Origin: Hormoscilla sp. GM7CHS1pb
GTDB taxonomy: Bacteria > Cyanobacteriota > Cyanobacteriia > Cyanobacteriales > Desertifilaceae
Assembly: GCA_014323675.1 (NCBI GenBank)
Contig: JACONN010000002.1
Span: forward strand, 2,772,001 to 2,836,000
Length of the DNA: 64,000 nt
Direction of reading: 5' to 3'
Below are positions 63,955 to 64,000 of the stretch, one piece after another (the stretch's first letter is position 1; each line of letters opens with the position of its first letter). Both the position numbers and the translations under genes were made by a program. The notes below the pieces were generated by a model. The model was not told where the DNA came from and made no database searches. It saw only the letters and a list, made by a program, of their open reading frames with translations.

Positions 63955-64000
63955 ATGGCTGCGCGATGTGCGATGCGCAGTGCGAATAGCGCCCGCAGAG
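63955..64000 (+). repeat. Truncated palindromic element at the right edge (copy D)
   Basis: Starts ATGGCTGCGC as in copy C and the 20893 repeats, and contains CAGTGCGAATAGCG, a variant of the GTAGTGCGAGTAGCG core. The window ends before a right arm can be seen. Confidence 0.45.

Overview
The window is a piece of a filamentous cyanobacterial chromosome, most likely from the Oscillatoriales; I would not name a genus. The evidence is the photosystem genes psbC (CP43) and ycf4, an aldehyde-deformylating oxygenase, a PatD-like protein, the DevC/DevA exporter pair, very frequent HIP1 octamers (GCGATCGC), many short palindromic interspersed repeats, and a high density of toxin-antitoxin cassettes.

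Layout. 0-5 kb: a JmjC/cupin protein, a Uma2-type nuclease-like protein and a DevC/DevA-type ABC exporter. 4.9-19 kb: the most interesting region, a run of co-directional minus-strand genes. Its promoter-proximal half (18955 to 14356) is an overlapping set of Rieske oxygenase, alpha-oxoamine synthase, long GNAT acyltransferase and NAD-dependent reductase. The last three are the enzyme types that make bacterial ceramides (Spt, bCerS, CerR). The distal half (14279 to 4890) holds a GH19 enzyme, a decayed copy of the reductase, a double-domain methyltransferase, aspartate decarboxylase (PanD), asparagine synthetase, a ureidoglycolate-lyase-like cupin, two gamma-butyrobetaine-hydroxylase-like oxygenases and a SyrB2-type halogenase-family enzyme with an unusual His-x-Asn metal motif. 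An MFS transporter diverges from the top of the run. I read it as an uncharacterised biosynthetic locus making a modified lipid and/or a small betaine- or beta-alanine-derived metabolite.

20-25 kb: mosaic repeats, two toxin/immunity-like pairs and a NagZ-type glycosidase. 25-36 kb: housekeeping genes (hemB, rpmA, rplU, the bifunctional Rel ppGpp enzyme) mixed with pentapeptide, 2-TM and symporter genes. 36-42 kb: a gene graveyard with remnants of SelO, an alpha/beta hydrolase, a caspase-TPR protein and a PIN toxin, plus TA cassettes. 42-50 kb: psbC (without psbD), ycf4, a cyclophilin lipoprotein and a 1250-residue subtilase with six PPC repeats. 50-60 kb: TA cassettes, a KAS II-type synthase, a methyltransferase/nuclease pair, a flavoprotein with rubredoxin, Imm8, and a Septu-like ATPase/HNH pair. 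60-64 kb: a globin with a striking structured leader, a DUF4112 protein, and the aldehyde-deformylating oxygenase near the right edge.

A caution applies to the whole window. At least nine otherwise intact genes, including hemB, carry a single-base indel, mostly loss of one G or C in a homopolymer. Restoring one base gives a full-length frame each time. This looks like sequencing or assembly error, so I annotate these as single CDSs with a frameshift. The sequence also carries several families of small interspersed repeats, some with conserved loops on variable stems and some inserted inside genes.
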